A DNA stretch of 6,145 nucleotides from Candidatus Thorarchaeota archaeon (lineage in GTDB: Archaea > Asgardarchaeota > Thorarchaeia > Thorarchaeales > Thorarchaeaceae), in the NCBI GenBank assembly GCA_013138615.1, contig WTCK01000245.1, positions 1-6,145 on the forward strand, read 5' to 3'. The translations under genes and the position numbers were made by a program. Shown one piece after another: positions 1 to 5,491 of the stretch. Each line of letters starts with the position of its first letter. The stretch's first letter is position 1. The notes beneath the pieces are model-generated. The model searched no databases and was not told the DNA's origin. It worked only from the letters and a program-made list of their open reading frames with translations.

Positions 1-798
1 GCAGGAGCTCGAACGGAGAGAATCATAACAGTTGGCAGAGAGAACTTCATTCTCCGAGGTGTAAGGAAACTCACTAGTGACTCATTCGGTGTTCTGCTGG
101 TCGTCAACATGAAAGACTACTTCAGGAAGGCGCAGAACCTTTCCAAGATGTTCTATGGAGTCATCCTTGCCATTGTACTTCCACTCATCATGACGCTCTT
201 CACGGACTATGGGGTCGGCAAGGACCTCGGAGATATAATCGCCATGTTTGGAATGATGTTTGCCATGGTGGGCGCCTTGCCGTTTGTCGGGACCGGATTC
301 CTTGAGAGCAAGGACCAATTATGGATCCTCCAGAGTGCCCCCCAGGGCGCATCAAGATTCGTCAAGTCTCGGCTTGTGATGGCTGCAATTGCTGATGTGT
401 TTCTAACTTTAATTGTGGCTGTTACGATGGCTTTCGTCCTTGGCCTTAATGCGGTGGATTCGTTGTTGCTCTTGGGATTTGGGTTCATGGTTGTCATCGG
501 CTCGTCCATGGTGGCGATTGGAGTTACTGCCCGCAATCCGAACTACGAAGACACAAAGTCACCAGCTCATCAAGCTAACATGATGATAGCGATAGCGATC
601 CCCATGTTCGCCATGATAGGTTCGATATTTCTCTTCGTATTCCTAGCTGTCATGGGCTTGGATGTAGTGCTGGAGAGTATGATTGGACCCTTTGGTCTTC
701 AGGTACTCTCTGCACTCATTGGACCAACCTTATTGCTGAGCGTGGGTAGCATCTTTGTCATCTCGGGAATAAGAAGTCTGTCGAGCCCTGATGTGTAG
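1..798 (+). CDS. ABC-2-type transporter permease, C-terminal part (5' end outside the window)
   Basis: The frame is open from base 1 to the TAG at 796-798, giving 265 codons. The first Met, at base 109, is therefore probably internal. Hydrophobic segments lie at about residues 48-66, 80-100, 125-152, 155-178, 195-225 and 232-258, which means about six membrane helices. A basic stretch (about residues 4-25) precedes the first helix. Between helices 2 and 3 is a loop with Glu-Ser-Lys-Asp-Gln-Leu-Trp followed by Leu-Gln-Ser-Ala-Pro and a basic FVKSR. This matches the 'E..lW.L.s.P......K' loop common in ABC-2 exporter permeases. Such proteins form the membrane channel of an ATP-driven exporter; the ATPase gene would be expected to the left, outside the window. 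The substrate cannot be told. The permease assignment rests on topology and this loop, so it is probable rather than certain. Confidence 0.72.
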   Translation, partial: AGARTERIITVGRENFILRGVRKLTSDSFGVLLVVNMKDYFRKAQNLSKMFYGVILAIVLPLIMTLFTDYGVGKDLGDIIAMFGMMFAMVGALPFVGTGFLESKDQLWILQSAPQGASRFVKSRLVMAAIADVFLTLIVAVTMAFVLGLNAVDSLLLLGFGFMVVIGSSMVAIGVTARNPNYEDTKSPAHQANMMIAIAIPMFAMIGSIFLFVFLAVMGLDVVLESMIGPFGLQVLSALIGPTLLLSVGSIFVISGIRSLSSPDV

Positions 799-1057
799 GA
801 GGGAAATGCAAATTGCTGTGCCTTTCTCTGGGTGCAACCACCGGTCGGGACTGGCAATTGCTGGTCTTGGCCGCCAATTCCCCTCAAACGGCGTTGACTT
901 TCGAGGAAAACTTTCAACTGAGTCGAACAAATGATAGGCTAATGTCGTTACGTTCAACAAAAAGCATATCTGATAGGAGAACCAAATCCAATGCGAGGTT
1001 AACGCCTTTCAGACTGATGTGCATGGGCACAAATGCTAACCAAGGATGGTGAAAAGA
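799..1057. other. Intergenic gap between permease and winged-helix gene
   Basis: No convincing gene is visible on either strand. A 42-codon frame (ATG 806 to TGA 932-934) follows a GGAGGG at 798-803, but the spacing to the ATG is only 2 nt and the product has no recognisable pattern. A longer frame across 813-1052 starts at TTG, is rich in Arg, Ser and Thr, and overlaps the next gene's start. An AT-rich stretch near 955-972 (containing AAAAAGCATATC) could hold the promoter of the winged-helix gene, but it is not a strong TATA match. No clear hairpin-plus-T-tract terminator was seen after the permease. Confidence 0.5.
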
Positions 1058-1351
1058 ATGATATCACTAAATCTTCCAAAAAGTGCGCTTATAGTGTTGA
1101 AGGGTTTGACTGTCAGTGGCCCTATGAGCCCCAAGGACATCAGCGAGAAAACAAAACTCGCACCTCGAACAGTCAGTTTTGCCCTACGTAGACTCCTGGG
1201 CTGGAGACTTTGCCGTAAGGTTCCCAACCTCAGCGACATGCGACAGCCTCTCTACCTAGCTAACCGGGAGATGGCCAGAGACCTCCTCCGAAAATACGGC
1301 ATGGATGGTAGCATGAGAACAGCTCCTGCAGGATTCGCGTATCGCCATTAA
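1058..1351 (+). CDS. Small winged helix-turn-helix transcriptional regulator (MarR/TrmB-like fold)
   Basis: This 97-aa protein is almost entirely one DNA-binding domain. Residues 5-19 (LPKSALIVLKGLTVS) form helix 1. GPMSPKDISEKTKLAP is helix 2 and the turn. RTVSFALRRLLGWRL is the recognition helix. The segment with NLSDMRQPLYLA matches the beta-wing. The order 'L..sa..vL..L...Gp....I...t.l..rtv..al..L' is typical of archaeal one-domain winged-helix regulators. No ligand or sensor domain is visible. The start at 1058 is preferred because GGTGA (1048-1052) lies 5 nt upstream. An in-frame ATG at 1046 would add four residues but has no good binding site. The gene is about 260 bp downstream of the permease on the same strand and converges on the methyltransferase. 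Its target is unknown; control of the permease is possible but unsupported. Confidence 0.8.
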   Translation: MISLNLPKSALIVLKGLTVSGPMSPKDISEKTKLAPRTVSFALRRLLGWRLCRKVPNLSDMRQPLYLANREMARDLLRKYGMDGSMRTAPAGFAYRH

Positions 1352-1407
1352 TGTTGACGAGATTGGCATTTCTATGTAAAAAGAAGAGATACCGTTTCCG
1401 TGAGCTT

Positions 1408-2169
1408 CTACTTTCGTGCTTTGATAACGAGGTTTCTGTGTTCTGTACTTGTGAACGGATTACCCCCGTAGTCAGAATACACCTCAAACTGACCAAAGCC
1501 CGCTGCACGTACGGCTTGGGTAAGGACTTCTTGATCGAGTTGAAGGACGCTCTGTGAGGATATTGTGGTTGACCATCCCTCAGAACTCTTGACAAATGAG
1601 GTCAACACGAGAGTGGTTGATTCCTCGGGCTCAAGGTGGGTGAAGAACCGGGCAAAGATAACTTGGTCCCCCTCACTAGTGACCCCTCCTTTTGGCTGGA
1701 AGAATCTAGATTTGGTCTTCTTGATTTGCTTAAAGTTGAGGACTTGGGCTACAAAGACACCTTTAGAGTTCAACAGGGAATGCACTGCTGAGAGAAGTTT
1801 CTTTACCTCTAGCAACGAGGGCACTAGGGCTAGAGAGTTTCCAAGGCAGACGATGAGGTCAAACTTTTCATTCAGAACAGTTTCCAGATTTGTCATGTCT
1901 GCAACTATGAATCTTGGTGCCACTCCGTTTTCAGCTGCGAGTTCCTTAGCGGCCTGAATCATGCTCGTACTACTATCGAAACCAACAACATCTGCGCCTT
2001 CGAGAGCCAGTGCGACAGAGTGTCTTCCACTCCCGCAAGCCATGTCCAGAACCCTGGCGCCGCCTGATTCTGAGAGCGCATCAAGAAGGAACGGTAATTC
2101 ACGTCCGAGTCTTGCATCCCAGTTGATGGACCGGTCGTATACGAGACTAAGGTTATCAAACGAACTCAT
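1408..2169 (-). CDS. Class I SAM-dependent methyltransferase
   Basis: This 253-aa protein has a Rossmann-type methyltransferase fold. Motif I is VLDMACGSGRHS (residues 40-51), which holds the methionine part of S-adenosylmethionine. The acidic end of strand 2 is GFDSS, with Asp65. An Asp-Met pair at 91-92 probably contacts the adenine. DLIVCLGNSLA (104-114) is motif IV. The N-terminus, with Tyr11-Asp12 and WDARLGRELPFLL, resembles the small-molecule methyltransferases of the glycine N-methyltransferase/Methyltransf_25 type. The C-terminal third (about 145-253) is mostly beta-strands and could form the substrate lid. The substrate is not identifiable. Its ATG overlaps the SDR stop as ATGA (2166-2169), so translation is likely coupled. 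It is the last gene of the PadR-SDR-methyltransferase operon and converges on the winged-helix gene, leaving 56 bp between the two stops. Confidence 0.88.
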   Translation of the reverse strand: MSSFDNLSLVYDRSINWDARLGRELPFLLDALSESGGARVLDMACGSGRHSVALALEGADVVGFDSSTSMIQAAKELAAENGVAPRFIVADMTNLETVLNEKFDLIVCLGNSLALVPSLLEVKKLLSAVHSLLNSKGVFVAQVLNFKQIKKTKSRFFQPKGGVTSEGDQVIFARFFTHLEPEESTTLVLTSFVKSSEGWSTTISSQSVLQLDQEVLTQAVRAAGFGQFEVYSDYGGNPFTSTEHRNLVIKARK

Positions 2170-2990
2170 TGTTGTGTCATCTCATCAACATCTGATTCTA
2201 GGTCCTCGCGTGAGTAGAGCACACGTCCTTCCATTCCTCCCGCAACGGTAAGTGTCTGCCCACTCATGTGACCTGATAGCTTGTCCGAAGCAAGATAAAG
2301 AATAGCGCCTGCAATGTCCTCAGGTACTGCAGTTTTTCGCAATGGTATCGTCTGCAAGATTCGGGTCGCTCTCTCGCTATCAGCTAGAACCTCTTCAGAC
2401 ATGGGTGTTAGAGTCCAGCCGGGATTCACCAAATTGACCCTTCCATATTTTGCGACATGAACTATCTCGTTCTTGACGCTCATCATGAGTCCATGTAGGG
2501 CCGCTTTTGATGTGGCGTAATCTGCAAACCAAGCTTCTCCGAATAGTCCTGCTGTTGAGCCGATTAGAATGAGCGACGCATAATCCCCCTGATTATTAGC
2601 TAGGTTCCTAACGAAGTATTTCGAACAAAGAAATACGCCCGTGAGATTGACTGCCATTGTGCTCTGCCACTGTTTCAGGCGCATCTCGTGAATGGGAGCT
2701 GCCGCATGGTTGGCTACACCTGCATTCGCTACCATTATGTCGATTCGTCCAAATGTATTCTGAGATTGTTCGAAAAGTGACTTCACCTCTGACTCTTCTC
2801 GCACATCAACCTTGACAATTGCCAGCTGCTTTTGCCAGTTCTCCTGAATCCCGTCAAGCTCATCTCGTGAATGGTTGTAGGTAGCAGTAACTTTCGCATC
2901 CTCTATCAAGAACGCTCGCACCAATTCAAGACCGATGCCTCCAGAAGCTCCACTTATCAAGACGTGTTTGTCCTTCAAGCCGAGATCCAT
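2166..2990 (-). CDS. Short-chain dehydrogenase/reductase (SDR, classical type)
   Basis: This 274-aa protein is of usual SDR length or slightly longer. The dinucleotide-binding motif SGASGGIG is at residues 13-20. VDV (61-63) is the adenine-side acid, and NAG is at 89-91. The catalytic tetrad is complete: Asn115 (NLTG), Ser145 (IGSTAG), Tyr158 and Lys162 (YATSK). NPGW (189-192) and the closing TVAGGMEG are also typical. It should be an NAD(P)H-linked oxidoreductase acting on a hydroxyl/carbonyl pair. The region after strand 2 (TYNHSRDE) has no acidic residue at the usual NAD-specific place, so NADP(H) is somewhat more likely; this is inference. The substrate is unknown. An acidic C-terminal tail of about 15 residues (EDLESDVDE) extends past the core. 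The gene starts 15 bp after the PadR stop, with GGAG or GGA sequences upstream, and overlaps the methyltransferase by 4 bp. Confidence 0.92.
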   Translation of the reverse strand: MDLGLKDKHVLISGASGGIGLELVRAFLIEDAKVTATYNHSRDELDGIQENWQKQLAIVKVDVREESEVKSLFEQSQNTFGRIDIMVANAGVANHAAAPIHEMRLKQWQSTMAVNLTGVFLCSKYFVRNLANNQGDYASLILIGSTAGLFGEAWFADYATSKAALHGLMMSVKNEIVHVAKYGRVNLVNPGWTLTPMSEEVLADSERATRILQTIPLRKTAVPEDIAGAILYLASDKLSGHMSGQTLTVAGGMEGRVLYSREDLESDVDEMTQQ

Positions 2991-3005
2991 GTCATTCCAT
3001 CTCCA

Positions 3006-3371
3006 TCAGGGCGATTTGTCATTGAGCGGCTCCATAAGCGCAAGCAACGGGTTCAGAACACGATCAATCCTGAACCGCATTTGATGAGCAAGCTGTAGCA
3101 GCTCCCTCTCTCCTGCTTGCGTTATTTCGTATCCTCGACGCTTCCTTCCCACTTCTTCTTGTATTGACTTGACGAAACCTTGTTTCTCTAGGCGACGTAA
3201 CTCTGTATAGACCGTGCCTGATTTCAGCTCCACTCTGCCGTCAGTGAAACCCGATATGACCTTCATCAGACTGTATCCTGTCGATTGTGGGTGAGCCTGA
3301 ATAAAAGTGAGAAAGAGTGCTCTGACAATAGGCAGAGGCTCCAGTGGGCGATGGGAGTTACCGCTGGACAA
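3006..3371 (-). CDS. PadR-family transcriptional regulator
   Basis: This 121-aa protein has the PadR winged-helix layout. Residues 15-25 (IVRALFLTFIQ) form helix 1. HPQSTGYSLMKVISGFT is the Gly-Tyr-x-Leu helix typical of the family. SGTVYTELRRLEKQGFV (51-67) is the recognition helix, and GRKRRGYEITQAGERELL (75-92) is the basic wing leading to the dimerisation helix. The C-terminal helix is short, as in the small PadR subfamily. The start is TTG: an out-of-frame ATG lies beside it, the frame upstream has no ATG or GTG before a TGA at 3447-3449, and GAGGAGGAT sits 6 nt upstream of the TTG. As the first gene before the SDR (15-bp gap) it most likely represses its own operon and responds to a compound those enzymes handle. 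The role is inferred from position. Confidence 0.9.
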   Translation of the reverse strand: MSSGNSHRPLEPLPIVRALFLTFIQAHPQSTGYSLMKVISGFTDGRVELKSGTVYTELRRLEKQGFVKSIQEEVGRKRRGYEITQAGERELLQLAHQMRFRIDRVLNPLLALMEPLNDKSP

Positions 3372-3377
3372 TGCATT

Positions 3378-3386
3378 ATCCTCCTC
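3378..3386 (-). promoter_or_regulatory. Strong ribosome binding site fixing a TTG start for the PadR gene
   Basis: On the minus strand GAGGAGGAT is followed by six bases (AATGCA) and then TTG at 3371-3369. The spacing suits the TTG. The nearby ATG at 3376-3374 is only 1 nt from the motif and out of frame with the PadR domain. This supports a genuine non-ATG start. Confidence 0.7.
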
Positions 3387-3461
3387 AGTAATGGGGCTCC
3401 CTAAAGCACCATTTGATTCTGTCCCTCTTGCGTCTGGAGCATCCGCTCATCGTAGTTTCCT

Positions 3462-3953
3462 TCAAGGCGTAGTCAAGAACACGATATTAGCAGCAGCGAT
3501 GAATCCGCTCAGGAATAGAACTCCAATCCCAAGAACGATGTTCAGCATCAGCATTGATGCGCTCACCTTCATTTTCTTGGGTTCAGGCATGTCCCTCTTA
3601 GGAAGTACTATGCTTCTAACGATCGAAATAGTTACCATCAGAGCAATCATGAGATGCTTGATAGCCAGCCAAGTCGAGAACTCATTGCCAAAGCTAAGCG
3701 GTCCCAAGTACAGGGGAGAGATTCTGCTTAGCAATATGCCTGTTACTAACAAACCAATCATTGATAGGTATGATAGCATGCTTAGCCGCTTTCTGATGGC
3801 CATATTCAGTTTCTTTGTTTCAGGACCTGATCCTAGTGTTTTCTTTATGGTCGGTAATATAACAAACCCGAGGACAAGCATTCCGCCAATCCACATCACG
3901 GTGAAAAGGTCGTGCAGGAAGCTTACCAATCCCAGTAGTATTAGTTCTGCCAT
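3462..3953 (-). CDS. Four-helix integral membrane protein, CopD-like
   Basis: This 163-aa protein has four predicted membrane helices: about residues 3-33, 59-80, 94-117 and 132-160. Helix 1 carries FLHDLFTVMWIGGM, with His14 followed by the Trp-x-Gly-Gly motif. Helix 3 has a Lys-His pair (His100). Paired helix histidines and 'H......WiGG' recall the CopD / copper-resistance-D superfamily and related small heme or metal-binding membrane proteins. Metal or heme binding is inference. A basic loop (KRDMPEPKKMK, about 119-129) joins helices 3 and 4. The start is ATG at 3953, because GGAGGT (3968-3963) lies 9 nt upstream. An in-frame TTG at 3995 would fall inside the AT-rich promoter. No substrate or partner is evident. 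The gene lies 90 bp upstream of the PadR gene on the same strand, so read-through into that operon is possible. Confidence 0.7.
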   Translation of the reverse strand: MAELILLGLVSFLHDLFTVMWIGGMLVLGFVILPTIKKTLGSGPETKKLNMAIRKRLSMLSYLSMIGLLVTGILLSRISPLYLGPLSFGNEFSTWLAIKHLMIALMVTISIVRSIVLPKRDMPEPKKMKVSASMLMLNIVLGIGVLFLSGFIAAANIVFLTTP

Positions 3954-4000
3954 TTGTAAGTAACCTCCAGTATGTAGAATCTGGATATATAGCAAAGCGA

Positions 4001-4013
4001 CATATATCTATAA
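4001..4013 (-). promoter_or_regulatory. Probable archaeal TATA box for the CopD-like gene
   Basis: On the minus strand this reads TTATAGATATATG. A transcript starting about 25-27 bp downstream (near 3979) would have a leader of about 25 nt containing the GGAGGT site at 3968-3963. A second AT-rich box, GCTATATATC (3993-3984), is too close: its transcript would begin inside the ribosome binding site. The assignment rests on spacing only. Confidence 0.5.
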
Positions 4014-4083
4014 TACCTATAAGTGTTACCAAAGATACGCTAATGTGAAAAACAGAAGATTCCTGTGATAGATTGCTGTGTTT

Positions 4084-4572
4084 CTAGGATGCTTCATCGA
4101 CCTGCCAATTGATTCTATGGAATTTGTCCAATAGTACTCTCGGCCAGGTTCCATTGGATCTGAGTTGCATGTCTGCGATGAGCACAACTGATGTTTCAAG
4201 CTCTAAGACCTTGAGCCTTGGACAGAAGAACAATGGCGAGATGTTAACCTGCTTGAACAGATTACGGGTGAGGTATATTTCCTCGAGTTCGATGCAATGA
4301 TTCAGAGGGGATAGGTCCAACTCGTAAATGAGGTTCCGATCCAGTCGGAGTGCCTGAAGATCGAGGCATTTCCTGAGAGGGCTTAAATCGATGCTTTGGA
4401 TCTTATTGTTTCGGAGGTTTAGCTCTTCAAGCTTTAAACACCAGATGAGTGGTGTGAGGTCTATCACTGCAATATCGCGCAAATCAAGGAAGATCTCCTT
4501 GGAGTTGACGTCGAAGCTCTCGTACTTGTGCAGACCTGTTGTAGTCATGTAGTGGATGATAACCTCGTCCAT
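4084..4572 (-). CDS. Small leucine-rich-repeat protein with 24-residue repeats
   Basis: This 162-aa protein holds about four consecutive leucine-rich repeats from residue 37 to 125, in exact 24-residue register. Each opens with a hydrophobic residue, then (D/N)-(L/I)-(S/T)-P-L, and most continue with two residues, Cys, two to three residues and Leu-x-x-Leu-x-Leu-x-x-N. The repeat starts are residues 37, 61, 85 and 109, and cysteines fall at 45, 69, 93 and 117. The N-terminal 36 residues and the C-terminal 35 (about 128-162) look like caps. There is no signal peptide or membrane helix, so it is probably cytoplasmic. LRR folds normally bind proteins; the partner is unknown. The ATG at 4572 is preferred over an upstream in-frame TTG at 4599 because GGGAGG lies 9 nt before it. 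A weak TATA-like GCTATACTT is near 4647-4639. Confidence 0.82.
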   Translation of the reverse strand: MDEVIIHYMTTTGLHKYESFDVNSKEIFLDLRDIAVIDLTPLIWCLKLEELNLRNNKIQSIDLSPLRKCLDLQALRLDRNLIYELDLSPLNHCIELEEIYLTRNLFKQVNISPLFFCPRLKVLELETSVVLIADMQLRSNGTWPRVLLDKFHRINWQVDEAS

Positions 4573-4666
4573 TTCTAGACGCCTCCCTTGAGCATGCAAC
4601 GCGGCAAATCTGAATCCACACTCACTGGACTATTCTTCAAGTATAGCAAATCCTACCACTTAAGGG

Positions 4667-4762
4667 TTAGCAACTGCCGCCGACAACTTGGACAAAGTTC
4701 TTGATAGTCTGCTTCAAGAGTTCGATCTTGACATGTGGTGTGCCCGTCTGAGCGCCTTTCAT
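4667..4762 (-). CDS. 31-residue peptide gene ending in Gly-Gly-Ser-Cys, overlapping the Mo oxidoreductase stop
   Basis: An ATG at 4762-4760 shares one base with the oxidoreductase stop (TAATG) and opens 31 codons to a TAA at 4669-4667. The peptide begins MKGAQTGTPH. A likely helix follows (VKIELLKQTIKNFVQVV), and it ends with GGSC. The helix is amphipathic: V, I, L, L, I, F, V and V alternate with Lys, Glu and Gln. The only Cys is the last residue. Codon choice (AAG, GGC, GTC, ATC) resembles the neighbours. There is no well-placed ribosome binding site; a GGAGGG lies about 20 nt upstream, so re-initiation after the upstream stop is the likely mode. I do not recognise the family. At 31 aa it is too short for a beta-grasp sulfur carrier, though the near-terminal Gly-Gly is reminiscent. 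A chance frame remains possible. Confidence 0.5.
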   Translation of the reverse strand: MKGAQTGTPHVKIELLKQTIKNFVQVVGGSC

Positions 4763-5328
4763 TAATCGTTGGTGTGTCGCTCTTCCCTCCAAGGGTCTGC
4801 CTTGTTATGATATCCTCTGACCTCCCAGAATCCCGGTTCGTCTTTCTCTACGAACTTCAGACCGATGAGCCATTTGACGCTCTTGTACGCGTAGATAGAG
4901 CTGATAACCGACCTGAGGGGACCTCCGTGTTGTTGTTCCAACTCCTCACCATTCCATCTGTAGGCGAGAATGCTGTCATCCGCTAGGAATGCTTCAATTG
5001 CTGTGTTGCTCGTATATCCAGAGTGTGCAATCATGACAACGTGCTTTGCAGACTCTCTGACTTCCGCAATCTCATGAATGGTCTTACCAAGCACGCCATC
5101 CCATTCGTTATCTAGTCGGCTCCATCCGGTGACACAATGGAAATCGCTTGTGATCTTATGCGAAGGAAGTGCTAGGAATTCATCCCAGGATAATTCCAGA
5201 GGGTTGTCCACCTTACCTGTGACCTTGAACCGCCAAGTTTCGGGATTGAACACCATTGGCCGCTCGACGTGGAGAATCGGGAATTTCTTCGTGACACGCT
5301 GGCCTGGCGGGACTTTTTCCTTCTTCAT
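4762..5328 (-). CDS. Sulfite-oxidase-fold molybdopterin-dependent oxidoreductase (YuiH-like)
   Basis: This 188-aa protein is a compact single-domain member of the sulfite oxidase molybdopterin family. Landmarks in order: VPPGQRVTKKFPILH (residues 6-20), TWRFKVTGKVDNPLELSW (31-48), and DFHCVTGWSRLDNEWDGV (62-79). Cys65 in the last is the expected Mo ligand. Next come AHSGYTSN (101-108), LAYRWNGEEL (121-130), the HGGPLR loop (134-139), Lys-Trp at 152-153, and the closing PGFWEVRGYHNKADPWREER. These match cytoplasmic YuiH-type proteins closely. The physiological substrate of that group is not settled. There is no signal peptide or Tat motif, so it should act in the cytoplasm. The start is ATG at 5328 with GGTGG 5 nt upstream; a TTG at 5340 is less likely. 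It is divergent from the PAS gene, and its stop overlaps a 31-codon peptide gene. Confidence 0.93.
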   Translation of the reverse strand: MKKEKVPPGQRVTKKFPILHVERPMVFNPETWRFKVTGKVDNPLELSWDEFLALPSHKITSDFHCVTGWSRLDNEWDGVLGKTIHEIAEVRESAKHVVMIAHSGYTSNTAIEAFLADDSILAYRWNGEELEQQHGGPLRSVISSIYAYKSVKWLIGLKFVEKDEPGFWEVRGYHNKADPWREERHTND

Positions 5329-5352
5329 TAACGCCACCAATTTTCAATAACT

Positions 5353-5367
5353 CTTGGAAATTTCAAG
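5353..5367. repeat. Short inverted repeat CTTG-N7-CAAG upstream of the Mo oxidoreductase
   Basis: CTTGGAAATTTCAAG has 4-bp arms CTTG/CAAG and an inner 8-bp palindrome GAAATTTC (5357-5364). It lies 25-39 bp upstream of the oxidoreductase ATG, roughly where a promoter or operator would be. It is short, so chance is possible. Confidence 0.35.
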
Positions 5368-5405
5368 CTATGGGCACGAAGATAGTTTCTCTCAGCGCTA
5401 GGCTT

Positions 5406-5417
5406 CTTGGCACCAAG
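5406..5417. repeat. Inverted repeat CTTGG-CA-CCAAG in the divergent region
   Basis: It has 5-bp arms with a 2-base spacer, about 80 bp upstream of each flanking start. It shares the CTTG/CAAG arm with the element at 5353-5367. It may be part of an operator; there is no direct evidence. Confidence 0.35.
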
Positions 5418-5422
5418 TGGAA

Positions 5423-5434
5423 AGCCTTAAGGCT
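5423..5434. repeat. Perfect 12-bp palindrome AGCCTTAAGGCT upstream of the PAS gene
   Basis: The sequence equals its own reverse complement over 12 bases. Its half-site GCCTT/AAGGC recurs in two further dyads, at 5463-5477 and 5534-5544. The centre-to-centre distance to the first of these is about 41.5 bp, close to four helical turns, as for dimers binding one DNA face. The operator role is inference. Confidence 0.5.
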
Positions 5435-5461
5435 AAGAGTGACGGCCCTCGCACTCGTTAC

Positions 5462-5478
5462 CAAGGCAATTCGCCTTG
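5462..5478. repeat. Inverted repeat CAAGGC-N5-GCCTTG next to the PAS-gene TATA-like box
   Basis: It has 6-bp arms with spacer AATTC, and uses the AAGGC/GCCTT half-sites in the opposite order to the 5423-5434 palindrome. It ends directly before the CATATAATG box, where the BRE element would lie. A protein bound here could affect TFB/TBP assembly. As RNA it could form only a weak hairpin with no T-tract, so a terminator is unlikely. Confidence 0.5.
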
Positions 5479-5487
5479 CATATAATG
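5479..5487 (+). promoter_or_regulatory. TATA-like box of the PAS gene
   Basis: CATATAATG is the most TATA-like sequence before the PAS gene. Counting about 25-27 bp downstream puts transcription start near 5508-5510, which coincides with the in-frame ATG at 5510 rather than the upstream ATG at 5492. A leaderless message starting at 5510 is therefore possible. The call is based on spacing alone. Confidence 0.35.
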
Positions 5488-5491
5488 AAGA

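Noticed and set aside
109..798. Treating ATG 109 as the true start of the permease
   Set aside because: The frame is open from 109 back to base 1, and that stretch reads as the basic cytoplasmic segment expected before the first helix, so the gene most likely begins outside the window.
806..934. 42-codon frame directly after the permease (begins MQIAVPFSGC)
   Set aside because: The GGAGGG before it is only 2 nt from the ATG, the product has no recognisable pattern, and a frame this short is expected by chance.
813..1052. 79-aa plus-strand frame in the permease/winged-helix gap
   Set aside because: It starts at TTG without a binding site, its composition is unlike a folded protein, and it runs into the start of a clear winged-helix gene.
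1565..1957. 130-aa plus-strand frame opposite the methyltransferase
   Set aside because: The opposite strand carries all the methyltransferase motifs; this frame has none.
3307..3963. 218-aa plus-strand frame opposite the CopD-like and PadR genes
   Set aside because: It is the antisense shadow of two minus-strand genes that have recognisable domains and good ribosome binding sites.
3954..3995. In-frame TTG at 3995 as the start of the CopD-like protein
   Set aside because: It lies within the AT-rich promoter, and ATG 3953 has GGAGGT at a suitable 9-nt distance.
5462..5478. Hairpin at CAAGGC-N5-GCCTTG as a transcription terminator
   Set aside because: The stem is only 6 bp, has no T-tract after it, and sits immediately before a TATA-like box, which fits an operator better.
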